Source of the DNA: Prochlorococcus sp. AG-670-M15
GTDB lineage: Bacteria > Cyanobacteriota > Cyanobacteriia > PCC-6307 > Cyanobiaceae
Direction: 5' to 3'
Assembly (NCBI GenBank): GCA_003211415.1
Contig: QCSV01000006.1
Coordinates: 1-44,520, forward strand
Length of the DNA: 44,520 nucleotides
Shown here piece after piece: positions 27,392 through 36,411 of the stretch. Made by a program: the position numbers and the translations under genes. A model generated the notes under the pieces. The model was not told the origin of the DNA. It ran no database searches and saw nothing but the letters and a program-made list of their open reading frames with translations. The first letter of the stretch is position 1; each line of letters starts with the position of its first letter.

Positions 27392-28801
27392 ATGAGGTTG
27401 AAATTTTTACATTTACATTTACATGGTCTTATACGTTCTAAAAATCTTGAGTTAGGCAGGGATGCAGATACAGGAGGGCAAACACAGTACGTTTTAGAGT
27501 TAATTAAAAGTTTGGCCAATACTTCAGAAGTTGATCAAGTAGATTTAGTTACCCGTTTAATAAAAGACCCTAAAGTGGATTATGAATATTCTCAAGAAGA
27601 AGAATTTGTAGAACCTGGAGTTAGAATTTTAAGATTCAAATTTGGACCAAATAAATATTTAAGAAAGGAATTGCTTTGGCCTTATTTAGATCATTTAACT
27701 GAAAGACTAATTTCATACTATAAAAAAAATAAAAAGCCTAATTTCATTCATGCACATTATGCAGATGCTGGATATGTAGGAGTTAAACTAAGTCAATCCT
27801 TAAACGTTCCTCTTATTTTTACTGGTCATTCTTTAGGAAGAGAGAAAAAAAGGAAATTGCTTGATACTGGTTTAAAAACTAATCAAATAGAAAAGCTTTA
27901 TTCTATAAGTAAAAGAATTGAGGCAGAAGAAAAAGCATTGAAGTCTGCAGATATTGTTGTTACAAGCACTAGACAAGAGTCAGTTTATCAATATTCCCAA
28001 TATTCTTCTTTTTCACCTCACAAAGCTAAAGTTATTCCTCCTGGTGTTGATCATAATAAATTTCACCATATTCACTCCACAAGCGAAACAGTCGAAATTG
28101 ATAACATGATGAAACCTTTTTTAAAGGATTCTACTAAACCTCCATTTTTGACTATTTCTAGAGCTGTACGAAGAAAAAATATTCCATCTTTAATTGAGGC
28201 ATATGGAAGATCTGAAAAATTAAAAAGAAAAACTAATTTAATTTTGATTTTGGGTTGTAGAGATAATACTTCAAAACTTGACCCTCAACAAAAAGATGTT
28301 TTCAATAATATTTTTGAAACAATTGATAAATATAATTTGTATGGGAAGGTAGCTTATCCAAAAAAACATCTTCCAAGTCAGATTCCTGCTTTATATAGGT
28401 GGGCTGCTACCAGAGGTGGTGTATTTGTAAATCCAGCTTTAACAGAGCCTTTTGGTTTAACTCTTCTTGAAGCTTCTTCATGTGGATTACCAACAATAGC
28501 AACTAATGATGGAGGGCCAAAAGAAATTCGTTCAAAATGTGAAAATGGACTTCTAGTAGATGTTACTGATATTAATGAGTTGAAAGTTATTCTTGAAAAA
28601 GGGATTTCAAATAATAATCAGTGGAAATTATGGAGCAGAAATGGAATTGAGGGTGTTAACAGGCACTTTAGCTGGAACACTCATGTACGGAATTATTTAT
28701 CAGTACTTACTAGAGAATTTTCTAGTTCAAATAGTTATTCTTCATCTGACATTAAACAAAGTTGTTTAAAAGGAACCTCCTCACTTATAAAACCCCATTG
28801 A
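27392..28801 (+). CDS. spsA: Sucrose-phosphate synthase, glycosyltransferase domain only
   Basis: GT4-family retaining transferase making sucrose 6-phosphate from a nucleotide-glucose and fructose 6-phosphate. SPS markers: RDADTGGQTQYVLELIKSLA (about 24-43), HAHYADAGYVGVKLS, TGHSLGREKKRKLL (about 148-161), SRAVRRKNIPSLIEAYG in the donor-binding half and EPFGLTLLEASSCGLPTIAT with the E-x7-E motif. The last 25 residues are Ser-rich and look unstructured. At 469 aa it ends after the glycosyltransferase domain and has no sucrose-phosphate phosphatase region, which bidomain SPS proteins carry to about 700 aa. The 3' end overlaps the convergent 81-aa gene by 67 bp. Sucrose or a related compatible solute is the expected product. 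Confidence 0.88.
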   Translation: MRLKFLHLHLHGLIRSKNLELGRDADTGGQTQYVLELIKSLANTSEVDQVDLVTRLIKDPKVDYEYSQEEEFVEPGVRILRFKFGPNKYLRKELLWPYLDHLTERLISYYKKNKKPNFIHAHYADAGYVGVKLSQSLNVPLIFTGHSLGREKKRKLLDTGLKTNQIEKLYSISKRIEAEEKALKSADIVVTSTRQESVYQYSQYSSFSPHKAKVIPPGVDHNKFHHIHSTSETVEIDNMMKPFLKDSTKPPFLTISRAVRRKNIPSLIEAYGRSEKLKRKTNLILILGCRDNTSKLDPQQKDVFNNIFETIDKYNLYGKVAYPKKHLPSQIPALYRWAATRGGVFVNPALTEPFGLTLLEASSCGLPTIATNDGGPKEIRSKCENGLLVDVTDINELKVILEKGISNNNQWKLWSRNGIEGVNRHFSWNTHVRNYLSVLTREFSSSNSYSSSDIKQSCLKGTSSLIKPH

Positions 28802-28980
28802 TCAAATACCTCAGGATCAGGGTGAAGAATTAGTTGATTATTTTGAGTTTTCTTTAGTTTGAAGCCTTTCTTAGATAGTTTTTTCATTAAGTTAGCAGTT
28901 TCTTCAAATCTTGATGCCATCGCATCAAGACTTGAGCAGTCACTTGTTAATCCATTATCTTTCCATGTAAAAAAATTCAT
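28735..28980 (-). CDS. Small conserved picocyanobacterial protein
   Basis: An 81-aa protein of unknown function. It starts MNFFTWKDNGLTSDCSSLDA, has an amphipathic helix segment SRFEETANLMKKLSKKGFKL (about 23-42) and the distinctive HPDPEVFDQWGFISEE (about 53-68). I recall similar short proteins in marine Synechococcus and Prochlorococcus, which is why I keep it despite a 67-bp convergent overlap with the 3' end of spsA. No membrane segment, signal or known domain is visible. It lies 10 bp downstream... in the reverse sense it precedes mraY's stop side: mraY ends at 28991, so this gene follows mraY on the same strand and may be co-transcribed with it. Confidence 0.7.
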   Translation of the reverse strand: MNFFTWKDNGLTSDCSSLDAMASRFEETANLMKKLSKKGFKLKKTQNNQLILHPDPEVFDQWGFISEEVPFKQLCLMSDEE

Positions 28981-28990
28981 AACAAATTTT

Positions 28991-30067
28991 TCAAAGATTA
29001 ATTTTTAAAACTATACCTAAAATTACGAGTAAAATGTTGATTTTCCAAAAATTTTCAACTATTTTTTGTTCCTTAACTCCTTTAAGTTCAAAATGGTGGT
29101 GTAGTGGAGCCATTAAAAATATGCGTTTACCTCTATGAAAAAATTTTTTTGTAATTTTAAAAAAACCTACTTGAATTATTACTGATAATGATTCAATAAT
29201 AAACATCCCTGAAAAAATAGATAAGGTAAAAACGCTATTGGTTAATAACGCTATAGAAGCCAGAATTGCTCCAATACTTAGAGATCCCGTATCACCCATA
29301 AATATTTTTGCAGGATAACTATTATACTTTAGAAATCCTAAGCATACGCCGGACATCGAAAAACATAAGATGCTAAAAACAAAAAGTTCTTGCTGTTCTT
29401 TCATTAATATTTCTGTTCCTAATCCATAAAAAATAATCCCACTGCATCCAGCTGCTAATCCATCTAGTCCATCAGTCAAATTTACTGAATTACTTATCCC
29501 GACTAGTACTAAAAAAGAAATTGGCAATATGAAAATATTCATATTTATTCCCCAGGAGTCAGAAACTGTTATTAATGGACTGATTAAATTTTTTTCATAG
29601 GCTAAAGATATAAAAATTATTGAGATAACACTTTGTAAGATAAATTTCTCTTTTGTTTTTAACCCTGTATTTTTTTTGTTTCTAATACTTAAATAATCAT
29701 CTAAAAAACCTGTAATAAAGAAACCAAAAATAGTCAGTAGTAAAAGAAGTAATTTTAGGGAACCTAAATTTATAGTTATTATCAGAAGAAAAATTAAAAA
29801 AGGGATTATCAAAAAAACCCCACCCATTGTTGGAGTATCACTTTTTTTATAGTGATTAGAAGGACCTTCAGTTCTTATATTTTGAAGTAAATTTAATTTT
29901 CTGATTATTGCTAGACCATTCTTGGTTGCTAATAAAGATACAAAAAAAGATAATATGAAAACTCCTATAAAAAAGAAATTATTAAAAATAAATGAGGTTG
30001 CTATTAAAGCAAAAGTAATTAATATTAATAATGGTTTACAGTTAAAATTATTAATCTTCCCAATCAT
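28991..30067 (-). CDS. mraY: Phospho-N-acetylmuramoyl-pentapeptide transferase
   Basis: Integral membrane enzyme forming lipid I from UDP-MurNAc-pentapeptide and undecaprenyl phosphate, the first membrane step of peptidoglycan synthesis. The 358-aa product has about ten hydrophobic helices. The family motifs are KSDTPTMGGVFLIIPF (about 74-89), GFLDDYLSIRNKKNTGL (about 120-136), NLTDGLDGLAAGCSGIIFYG (about 195-214), the catalytic FMGDTGSLSIGAILAS and the C-terminal HHHFELKG. Its ATG at 30067 lies inside the DUF3134 gene (17-bp overlap), so the two are translationally coupled. It is not in a dcw cluster, as is typical for cyanobacteria. Confidence 0.95.
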   Translation of the reverse strand: MIGKINNFNCKPLLILITFALIATSFIFNNFFFIGVFILSFFVSLLATKNGLAIIRKLNLLQNIRTEGPSNHYKKSDTPTMGGVFLIIPFLIFLLIITINLGSLKLLLLLLTIFGFFITGFLDDYLSIRNKKNTGLKTKEKFILQSVISIIFISLAYEKNLISPLITVSDSWGINMNIFILPISFLVLVGISNSVNLTDGLDGLAAGCSGIIFYGLGTEILMKEQQELFVFSILCFSMSGVCLGFLKYNSYPAKIFMGDTGSLSIGAILASIALLTNSVFTLSIFSGMFIIESLSVIIQVGFFKITKKFFHRGKRIFLMAPLHHHFELKGVKEQKIVENFWKINILLVILGIVLKINL

Positions 30068-30329
30068 CTTCTGAAGAATCTTCTTCAGTTTTATAATCTT
30101 CTTTTTCTCCCATAAGTGCTGAAAGCTCTTCTTCTTCTATAGTACTAATCTCTTGTGAATCTCCCTCTTTTTCTGCTACAAGTCTTCCTGTATCCTCTAG
30201 CCAAGATAGCAGATCAGGTTCATCTCTTAATGGCAGAACAGGAGCTGGATCATCTCTGTGGTAGCAAGTTAAAGCTGGGTTGACTTCAGAAATATCGTCT
30301 AATCTAAGTTTTAGTTTATTTGAGTCCAT
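30051..30329 (-). CDS. DUF3134 family protein
   Basis: A 92-aa cyanobacterial protein of unknown function. The conserved core is near the N-terminus: NPALTCYHRDDPAPVLPLRD followed by EPDLLSWLEDTGRLVA (about 17-52), the pattern I associate with DUF3134. The C-terminal 40 residues are very acidic (Glu/Asp, Ser) and probably disordered, ending DDWED. No membrane segment or signal. It overlaps mraY by 17 bp and is divergent from a small membrane-protein gene with 53 bp between them. The link to mraY is positional only. Confidence 0.82.
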   Translation of the reverse strand: MDSNKLKLRLDDISEVNPALTCYHRDDPAPVLPLRDEPDLLSWLEDTGRLVAEKEGDSQEISTIEEEELSALMGEKEDYKTEEDSSEDDWED

Positions 30330-30382
30330 TAAAGATTATGTTCTATATATAAGATAATACATAATGATGCCCACGAAAAACT

Positions 30383-30577
30383 TTGTTTGATAAAGCAAAT
30401 TTAAAATACTTTTTTATCTGGCTAATTTCATTGTTTTTGTCTGGATTATTTAAACTAGTTGGATACTTGAATCCAAATGTTTTAATAATTAATAACTTTC
30501 TTCTCCTGTTACTAGTTTTTGGTCCAGCTCTTTTAGTTACAATAATATTAGTTTTTAATAAGTTTTCAAATTCTTAA
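30383..30577 (+). CDS. Small two-helix membrane protein
   Basis: A 64-aa product with two clear hydrophobic helices, YFFIWLISLFLSGLFKLVGY (about 9-28) and FLLLLLVFGPALLVTIILVF (about 39-58), joined by a short NPN loop. The only usable start in frame is TTG at 30383, because a stop lies six codons upstream and there is no ATG. The pattern with a late GPALLV segment resembles the short cyanobacterial DUF3188 proteins, but I am not sure. It lies 36 bp upstream of argG on the same strand and may share its transcript. It could still be a chance ORF. Confidence 0.5.
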   Translation: MFDKANLKYFFIWLISLFLSGLFKLVGYLNPNVLIINNFLLLLLVFGPALLVTIILVFNKFSNS

Positions 30578-30613
30578 TTACGTCAAAAATTTAAATTTAT
30601 GGAGCAAATTTAG

Positions 30614-31828
30614 ATGCAGCAGGTAAAAAAAGTTGTACTAGCTTATTCTGGCGGAGTAGATACAAGTGTTTGTATTCCATATTTAAAGAATGAATATGGA
30701 ATTCCAGAAGTGGTTACTTTTGTAGCAGATCTTGGACAAGGCGAAGATTTAGAACTTATTAGGCAAAAAGCTTTAAATTCTGGTGCATCTCAATCCATAG
30801 TTGGCAATTTAGTGAATAGTTTTGTTGAGAAATACGCTTTTCCAGCAATTAGAGCAAATGCACTATATTTAGATAAATATCCTTTATCTACAGCTCTTGC
30901 AAGGCCTTTAATTGCTGAAAATCTTGTAAATATTGCTCGAGAAATTAATGCTGATGCAGTAGCGCATGGATGTACTGGTAAAGGGAATGATCAAGTTCGA
31001 TTTGATTTAGCAATTAATGCTTTAGACCCTGATTTGAAAATAATTACTCCTGCAAGGGAATGGAATATGAGTAGGGAAGAAGCAATAGTTTATGGAGAAA
31101 AATTTGGTATTCCTGCACCAGTATCAAAAAAATCACCATATTCAATAGACGTTAACTTACTTGGTAGGAGTATTGAAGCAGGGATTTTAGAAGACCCAAT
31201 GCAAGAAGCACCTGAAGATATATTTGCAATGACATCGTCAATTGATAATTCACCCGATTCATCTCAAGATATAGAAATTGTTTTTAAAAATGGGTTTCCA
31301 GTTGGAATTAATGATGAATTTTTAACTCCAGTAGAGATTATTCAAAAAGCTAATAATCTTTCAGGTGCGCATGGTTTTGGAAGAATAGATATGATTGAAG
31401 ATCGGGTAGTAGGAATTAAAAGTAGAGAGATTTACGAAACACCTGGCCTCTTACTTTTAATCAAAGCTCACAAGGAATTAGAGAGCATTACATTAAACCC
31501 TGATGTTGTCGACTTTAAAGGAATAGTTGAAAAAAAATGGGGTCAATTAGTCTATCAAGGTTTTTGGTTTGGTCCTCTTAAAGATAGTTTAGATGCATTT
31601 ATATCATCGACTCAAACTTCAGTTAATGGAAGAGTAAAGATTAGACTGCATAAGGGGAACGCAACAGTAATTGGGAGAATGTCGGAAAATAATTCACTTT
31701 ACAGGGAAGATTTGGCAACTTACAGCAAAGATGACGTCTTTAATCATTCTTTAGCAGAAGGTTTTATTTATATGTGGGGTATGTCTAATAAAATATGGGC
31801 TGAGTTAAATTCAAAAACAAAAGATTAA
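30614..31828 (+). CDS. argG: Argininosuccinate synthase
   Basis: ATP-dependent joining of citrulline and aspartate, the next-to-last step of arginine synthesis. At 404 aa it is the standard length. The N-type ATP pyrophosphatase P-loop is [15 protein letters not shown] (about 9-23). [20 protein letters not shown] (about 115-134) binds citrulline and aspartate, followed by [20 protein letters not shown] and [20 protein letters not shown] short GGAGC upstream (30601-30605) may serve as ribosome binding site. It converges on rpsF with only 3 bp between stop codons. argH, its pathway partner, lies on the other replication arm. Confidence 0.97.
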   Translation: MQQVKKVVLAYSGGVDTSVCIPYLKNEYGIPEVVTFVADLGQGEDLELIRQKALNSGASQSIVGNLVNSFVEKYAFPAIRANALYLDKYPLSTALARPLIAENLVNIAREINADAVAHGCTGKGNDQVRFDLAINALDPDLKIITPAREWNMSREEAIVYGEKFGIPAPVSKKSPYSIDVNLLGRSIEAGILEDPMQEAPEDIFAMTSSIDNSPDSSQDIEIVFKNGFPVGINDEFLTPVEIIQKANNLSGAHGFGRIDMIEDRVVGIKSREIYETPGLLLLIKAHKELESITLNPDVVDFKGIVEKKWGQLVYQGFWFGPLKDSLDAFISSTQTSVNGRVKIRLHKGNATVIGRMSENNSLYREDLATYSKDDVFNHSLAEGFIYMWGMSNKIWAELNSKTKD

Positions 31829-31831
31829 TAT

Positions 31832-32293
31832 TTAGGATTCTCCATTTTCATTGGTTTCAGTATCATCTTTTCCAGAAGTTGAAGCATCTGTGCTTAATAC
31901 TGGTTGTTTTTCCTTAGATTCAACTTTAGTTTCTGGATTTTCTTTGCCATTTGCTTGAGGTGAACTTTTAGTAGAAGGTCTTGGAGTTGGTAAAGGTCCT
32001 TCTTGTTTAACAGTCATATATCTTATAACATCTTCACTAATTCTCATCGCTTTTTCAATTTTGAAAATATGTTGTCCGTCTCCTTGATGACTTAGTTGGA
32101 CGTAAATACCTTCTCTATGTTTTTTTATTTGATACGCTAATCTTCTTTTACCCCTCATTTGACTATCGAGGATGGTGCCGCCAAATTCTCCTAAAAGCTT
32201 ATTGTATTTATCAATGTGGTTATTTACTTGATCTTCCGCTATATCTGGGCGGAGGATGTACATTGTTTCGTAATAAGATTGTTGATCGTTCAT
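31832..32293 (-). CDS. rpsF: 30S ribosomal protein S6
   Basis: Primary protein of the 30S platform, pairing with S18. The S6 fold covers about residues 1-100 from the chosen start: [55 protein letters not shown] and [19 protein letters not shown] 50-residue C-terminal tail rich in Pro, Ser, Lys and Glu follows, ending in acidic residues. I chose the ATG at 32293 because S6 begins right there; an upstream in-frame ATG at 32356 would add 21 unconserved residues. The gene is transcribed toward the origin, against the replication fork, which is unusual for a strongly expressed ribosomal gene. It lies downstream of aroE. Confidence 0.94.
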   Translation of the reverse strand: MNDQQSYYETMYILRPDIAEDQVNNHIDKYNKLLGEFGGTILDSQMRGKRRLAYQIKKHREGIYVQLSHQGDGQHIFKIEKAMRISEDVIRYMTVKQEGPLPTPRPSTKSSPQANGKENPETKVESKEKQPVLSTDASTSGKDDTETNENGES

Positions 32294-32389
32294 AGTTTCA
32301 GACAAGGTCTTTGGCTCATAAATTGATGTGATGAGCGTCTGTTCATCTTTAACCATACATCATGATGTGCAGTTCTTTGAAAATTAGCA

Positions 32390-33259
32390 TCATCTATTTA
32401 AAAGATAATTTTTGAGTGCATCATTCATAATATGAAAAGGCACTTCTAAGCCATTTGTCCAAAATGATAATGATTTCAATCCCTGAGCAACAAGCATTTG
32501 TAAACCATCGATAGTCATACATCCTTTGTTTGCGCTAAATTTCAATAGATGAGTTGGAGCAGGATTGTAGATTAAATCATAAACAATTGTTTTTGAGTTA
32601 AGAGATCTCCAGAAAGACTCCCCATATGGCATTACATTTATTTCATAGTTAGTTGTTTTCATTCCTACTGGTGTTGTATTTACAACTAAATCTGCTTCTT
32701 CAATTAAATTTTGAGCTTGATTATCAACATTTAATAAACCCTGAAGTTTAATTTGATTCTCAAAATTTTTTATTAATTCATCTAGTGATGATTTGTTCCG
32801 CGAAACTACAGAAATTTTCGAAAGCTTTAAATTTATTAATCCTTGAATAACAGATCTTGCTGCACCCCCGGAGCCAAGAACGATCGATTGCTTTTTTGTT
32901 AGGTTTAATTTTTTTAACGGATAAATAAATCCCTCTACATCTGTATTAGTAGCGCTCCATTCTCTTTCAGAATTTAACTTTAGTGTATTAATTGCTTTCA
33001 GTTTGTTTGCAATAGGCGAAATTTCACTACAGAGGTTAAAAACTTTTTCTTTATGGGGAATTGTAATATTTAAACCTTTGCAATTAATTTTTTTCAAAGA
33101 ATTCAGAACTAATTCTAGATCTTCATCTTTGCAAGGTATAGCAATATAAATTAAATCTAAGCCTAAATATTGAAGGGCAGCATTTTGCATAATCGGTGAC
33201 AAAGAATGGCTTACTGGATTGCCGATTAATGCAATAAAAGATGTCTTACTTGAAATCAT
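32390..33259 (-). CDS. aroE: Shikimate dehydrogenase
   Basis: NADPH-dependent reduction of 3-dehydroshikimate in the chorismate pathway. From the ATG at 33259 it is 289 aa. Motifs: ALIGNPVSHSLSPIMQNAAL (about 9-28) is the shikimate site, NITIPHKEKV (about 62-71) carries the catalytic lysine, ATNTDVEGF and VLGSGGAARSVIQGL (about 129-143) bind NADP, and VVNTTPVGM and DGLQMLVAQG complete the fold. A longer reading from a TTG at 33325 would add 22 residues without family support. It is divergent from dnaK. Another shikimate-pathway gene, DAHP synthase, is 9 kb to the right. Confidence 0.95.
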   Translation of the reverse strand: MISSKTSFIALIGNPVSHSLSPIMQNAALQYLGLDLIYIAIPCKDEDLELVLNSLKKINCKGLNITIPHKEKVFNLCSEISPIANKLKAINTLKLNSEREWSATNTDVEGFIYPLKKLNLTKKQSIVLGSGGAARSVIQGLINLKLSKISVVSRNKSSLDELIKNFENQIKLQGLLNVDNQAQNLIEEADLVVNTTPVGMKTTNYEINVMPYGESFWRSLNSKTIVYDLIYNPAPTHLLKFSANKGCMTIDGLQMLVAQGLKSLSFWTNGLEVPFHIMNDALKNYLLNR

Positions 33260-33376
33260 GTTTAGAAATTTTTTCTTAAAAGATAATGACCTGTTCGGGA
33301 ACCACACCCCGTTATTGAGTAACAATAATGACGCTGATGACCGATTATGGAGAATAACAAGTACAAGAAATTACCC

Positions 33377-35284
33377 ATGGGGAAGGTTGTAGGAATCGAT
33401 TTAGGAACAACTAATAGTTGTGTCGCTGTAATGGAAGGTGGTAAACCTACTGTAATAGCAAATGCTGAGGGTTTCAGAACTACTCCATCAGTTGTTGCAT
33501 ATACTAAAAATCAAGATCAGCTTGTTGGGCAAATTGCAAAAAGACAAGCTGTTATGAATCCTGAAAATACCTTTTATTCTGCAAAACGTTTTGTTGGTAG
33601 AAGAGTCGATGAAGTTAATGAAGAATCTAAAGAAGTTAGTTATTCTGTTGAAAAATCTGGTTCTAGTGTCAAATTAAAATGTCCTATTTTGGATAAGCAG
33701 TTTTCTCCTGAAGAGGTAAGTTCTCAAGTTTTAAGAAAGTTAGCGGATGATGCGGGTAAATACCTTGGTGATAAAGTTACACAGGCTGTAATTACAGTTC
33801 CAGCTTATTTTAATGACTCCCAAAGACAGGCTACGAAAGATGCTGGAAAGATTGCAGGTTTAGAAGTTCTCAGAATTGTTAATGAGCCAACAGCTGCAGC
33901 TTTAGCATATGGTTTGGATAAAGAAAATGAAAAAATTCTAGTTTTTGATTTAGGGGGAGGAACATTCGATGTTTCAGTTATCGAAGCTGGTGATGGAGTA
34001 ACTGAAGTTCTATCAACATCTGGAGATACACATTTAGGTGGTGATGATTTTGATAGATGCATCGTAGATCATTTAGCTAGTACTTTTAAATCAAATGAGG
34101 GCATTGATCTCAGACAAGATAAGCAAGCTTTGCAAAGACTTACTGAAGCTGCAGAAAAAGCAAAAATAGAGCTCTCAAATGCTACTCAAAGTGAAATAAA
34201 TTTACCTTTTATAACAGCGACGCCAGAAGGGCCAAAACATTTAGATTTAAACCTTACTAGGGCAAAGTTTGAGGAATTAGCAGCTTCTTTAATCGATAGG
34301 TGCAAGACCCCAGTTGAGAGAGCAATAAGTGATGCAAAAATTTCTACCAGTGAAATCGATGAAGTTGTAATGGTGGGAGGTTCATCTAGAATCCCTGCTG
34401 TTTTAGATTTGGTTAAAAAAATAATTGGCAAAGAACCAAATCAAACTGTTAATCCTGATGAAGTAGTAGCTGTTGGAGCTGCAATTCAGGGAGGAGTTTT
34501 AGCAGGTGAGGTTAAAGATATATTGTTGCTTGACGTTACTCCACTTTCTCTAGGTGTAGAGACTTTAGGGGGAGTAATGACAAAAATGATAAATCGAAAT
34601 ACTACAGTACCTACGAAGAAGTCTGAAACATATTCAACTGCCGTTGATGGTCAAACAAATGTTGAAATTCACGTTTTACAGGGTGAAAGAGAAATGGCTT
34701 CTGATAACAAAAGCTTAGGAACTTTCAGATTGGATGGTATACCTTCAGCACCAAGAGGCGTGCCGCAAATTGAAGTTACATTCGATATCGATGCAAATGG
34801 AATTCTTAGTGTTACTGCAAAAGATAAAGGAAGCGGAAAAGAACAAAGTATTTCTATCACTGGTGCTTCTACTCTATCTGATAATGAAGTAGAAAAAATG
34901 GTAAAAGATGCTGAATCAAATGCATCTGCAGATAAAGAAAAAAGAGAGAAAATTGATTTAAAAAATCAAGCTGAAACACTTGTCTACCAGACAGAAAAGC
35001 AACTTGGTGAGTTAGGAGACAAAATTGATGCTGCAGCAAAGTCTAAAGTTGAAGAAAAAAGTAATTCTTTAAAAGAAGCAACTTCAAAAGAAGATTATGA
35101 ATCAATGAAAAAACTTCTTGAAGAACTCCAGCAAGAACTTTATGCAGTTGGTTCATCTGTTTATCAGCAACCAGGCAATCAGCCACCATCACCTGGCGCA
35201 GCAGGCGGTCCTGATCAGAGTGATTCAAATGAAAAGGGTGGAGATGATGTAATCGATGCAGACTTCACTGAAACAAAAGATTAG
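33377..35284 (+). CDS. dnaK: Hsp70 chaperone DnaK
   Basis: ATP-dependent chaperone. From ATG at 33377 the product is 635 aa, beginning [20 protein letters not shown] exactly as in most DnaK proteins; an upstream ATG at 33347 would add ten residues. The nucleotide domain has [49 protein letters not shown] and [11 protein letters not shown]. The linker [20 protein letters not shown] leads to the substrate-binding domain, and the tail is Gln/Pro/Gly-rich, ending [13 protein letters not shown]. Cyanobacteria have several DnaK proteins and this looks like the main housekeeping one. No CIRCE inverted repeat is visible upstream. It overlaps the convergent oxidoreductase by 4 bp. Confidence 0.97.
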   Translation: MGKVVGIDLGTTNSCVAVMEGGKPTVIANAEGFRTTPSVVAYTKNQDQLVGQIAKRQAVMNPENTFYSAKRFVGRRVDEVNEESKEVSYSVEKSGSSVKLKCPILDKQFSPEEVSSQVLRKLADDAGKYLGDKVTQAVITVPAYFNDSQRQATKDAGKIAGLEVLRIVNEPTAAALAYGLDKENEKILVFDLGGGTFDVSVIEAGDGVTEVLSTSGDTHLGGDDFDRCIVDHLASTFKSNEGIDLRQDKQALQRLTEAAEKAKIELSNATQSEINLPFITATPEGPKHLDLNLTRAKFEELAASLIDRCKTPVERAISDAKISTSEIDEVVMVGGSSRIPAVLDLVKKIIGKEPNQTVNPDEVVAVGAAIQGGVLAGEVKDILLLDVTPLSLGVETLGGVMTKMINRNTTVPTKKSETYSTAVDGQTNVEIHVLQGEREMASDNKSLGTFRLDGIPSAPRGVPQIEVTFDIDANGILSVTAKDKGSGKEQSISITGASTLSDNEVEKMVKDAESNASADKEKREKIDLKNQAETLVYQTEKQLGELGDKIDAAAKSKVEEKSNSLKEATSKEDYESMKKLLEELQQELYAVGSSVYQQPGNQPPSPGAAGGPDQSDSNEKGGDDVIDADFTETKD

Positions 35285-36363
35285 TAAAGGTAATTTTTAA
35301 TTTCATTAGCAACCCATTTAGAACAAGCGGGAGCCAGTAAAAACCCATTTTTATAAAAACCTGTACATATAATTAGTCCATCTTCAAGATTTTTCATTAT
35401 TGGTGAAGCCTCACCATCTGGTCTTGACCTGATTCCGTACCATTTTTTAGAAATTTTTCCTTTCTCCAGCCAATTTGGTTTTTTATCGAGAAAATTTGTG
35501 AGTTTTTCGAATGTATTTTTTTCTGGCTTAGTACTATATTCGTCAGTTGATCCAATAATCAGCTTATTTTTTGATTTTGTAATTATATTTTTACCATTTA
35601 TATTGAATTGTTTTGGGAGCGATAACAAATCAACTTCTGCATCATTAATCTCAATTTCCATAGCTTGACCTAAAACAGGCTTTAATTTGATGTTGTGAGA
35701 TCGGCTATCTATTAAATCAATCGCTTTTAGTGAATTACACAAAATAACTATGTCAGATTTTATATTTTCATTGTTCCTTGTTATAGAAATCCATTGATTG
35801 TTTGATTTTCTTATTTTTATTATTTCTCCTTGTAAATAATTTACTTTTTTATGTTTTAGATATTTATCTAATGTTTGAAGTAATGATAAAGCATTTATTC
35901 TTCCATCTTTGCAGGAGATCATTCCTTTTATATTTTTTGTTTGGAAGGCTTTATTTATATTCTTGATTAATATTGAGTCTCTTTCTAAAATTAGTAACGT
36001 TGGATCATTATTTTCATAAACAAATTTCTCTAATTTTTTAAACTTTTCATCATTAGTAGTTAGTTGTATTAATGGTTTTTCGATATTTAATTCATAATTA
36101 AATTTTTGTAGGAACGTAATCCATTGTGGCCATAATTCAATGCTTTGTTTCCTGAGATCCCAGCTTCTACCCCTTCTTTTTTGATACATATTACCCATTA
36201 GCAAGCCTAAAGCTGCATTGCTACTATTTTGATGTTGAGTTGGATCTATTATTGTTACCTGGAAACCTAATTCTGATAATTCTAAGGCGTTAAATTTTCC
36301 AATAATCCCTGATCCAATAATAACTATGTTTGCTTTTTGAAAATTTTCTTTTAAGCTTTTCAT
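35281..36363 (-). CDS. FAD-dependent oxidoreductase, D-amino acid/glycine oxidase family
   Basis: DAO-superfamily flavoprotein (360 aa). The FAD-binding Rossmann start is [20 protein letters not shown] (about 12-31), followed by [20 protein letters not shown]. The second FAD segment is [10 protein letters not shown] near 202-211. The C-terminal region [20 protein letters not shown] and [20 protein letters not shown] (about 313-352) is typical of glycine oxidase (ThiO) and D-amino acid dehydrogenase relatives. The substrate cannot be read from sequence. A role in thiazole synthesis (ThiO) is one option, but no thi gene is nearby. It is divergent from purU with 48 bp between starts and overlaps dnaK at the 3' end. 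Confidence 0.85.
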   Translation of the reverse strand: MKSLKENFQKANIVIIGSGIIGKFNALELSELGFQVTIIDPTQHQNSSNAALGLLMGNMYQKRRGRSWDLRKQSIELWPQWITFLQKFNYELNIEKPLIQLTTNDEKFKKLEKFVYENNDPTLLILERDSILIKNINKAFQTKNIKGMISCKDGRINALSLLQTLDKYLKHKKVNYLQGEIIKIRKSNNQWISITRNNENIKSDIVILCNSLKAIDLIDSRSHNIKLKPVLGQAMEIEINDAEVDLLSLPKQFNINGKNIITKSKNKLIIGSTDEYSTKPEKNTFEKLTNFLDKKPNWLEKGKISKKWYGIRSRPDGEASPIMKNLEDGLIICTGFYKNGFLLAPACSKWVANEIKNYLY

Positions 36364-36411
36364 TGATATATTAGATATACTTGCTTATTTGACTTAATAG
36401 TTAAAGATTTT

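Noticed and set aside
33260..33376. CIRCE heat-shock operator upstream of dnaK
   Set aside because: No TTAGCACTC/GAGTGCTAA inverted repeat is present; short palindromes such as GTTC-GG-GAAC are too small to claim as an operator.
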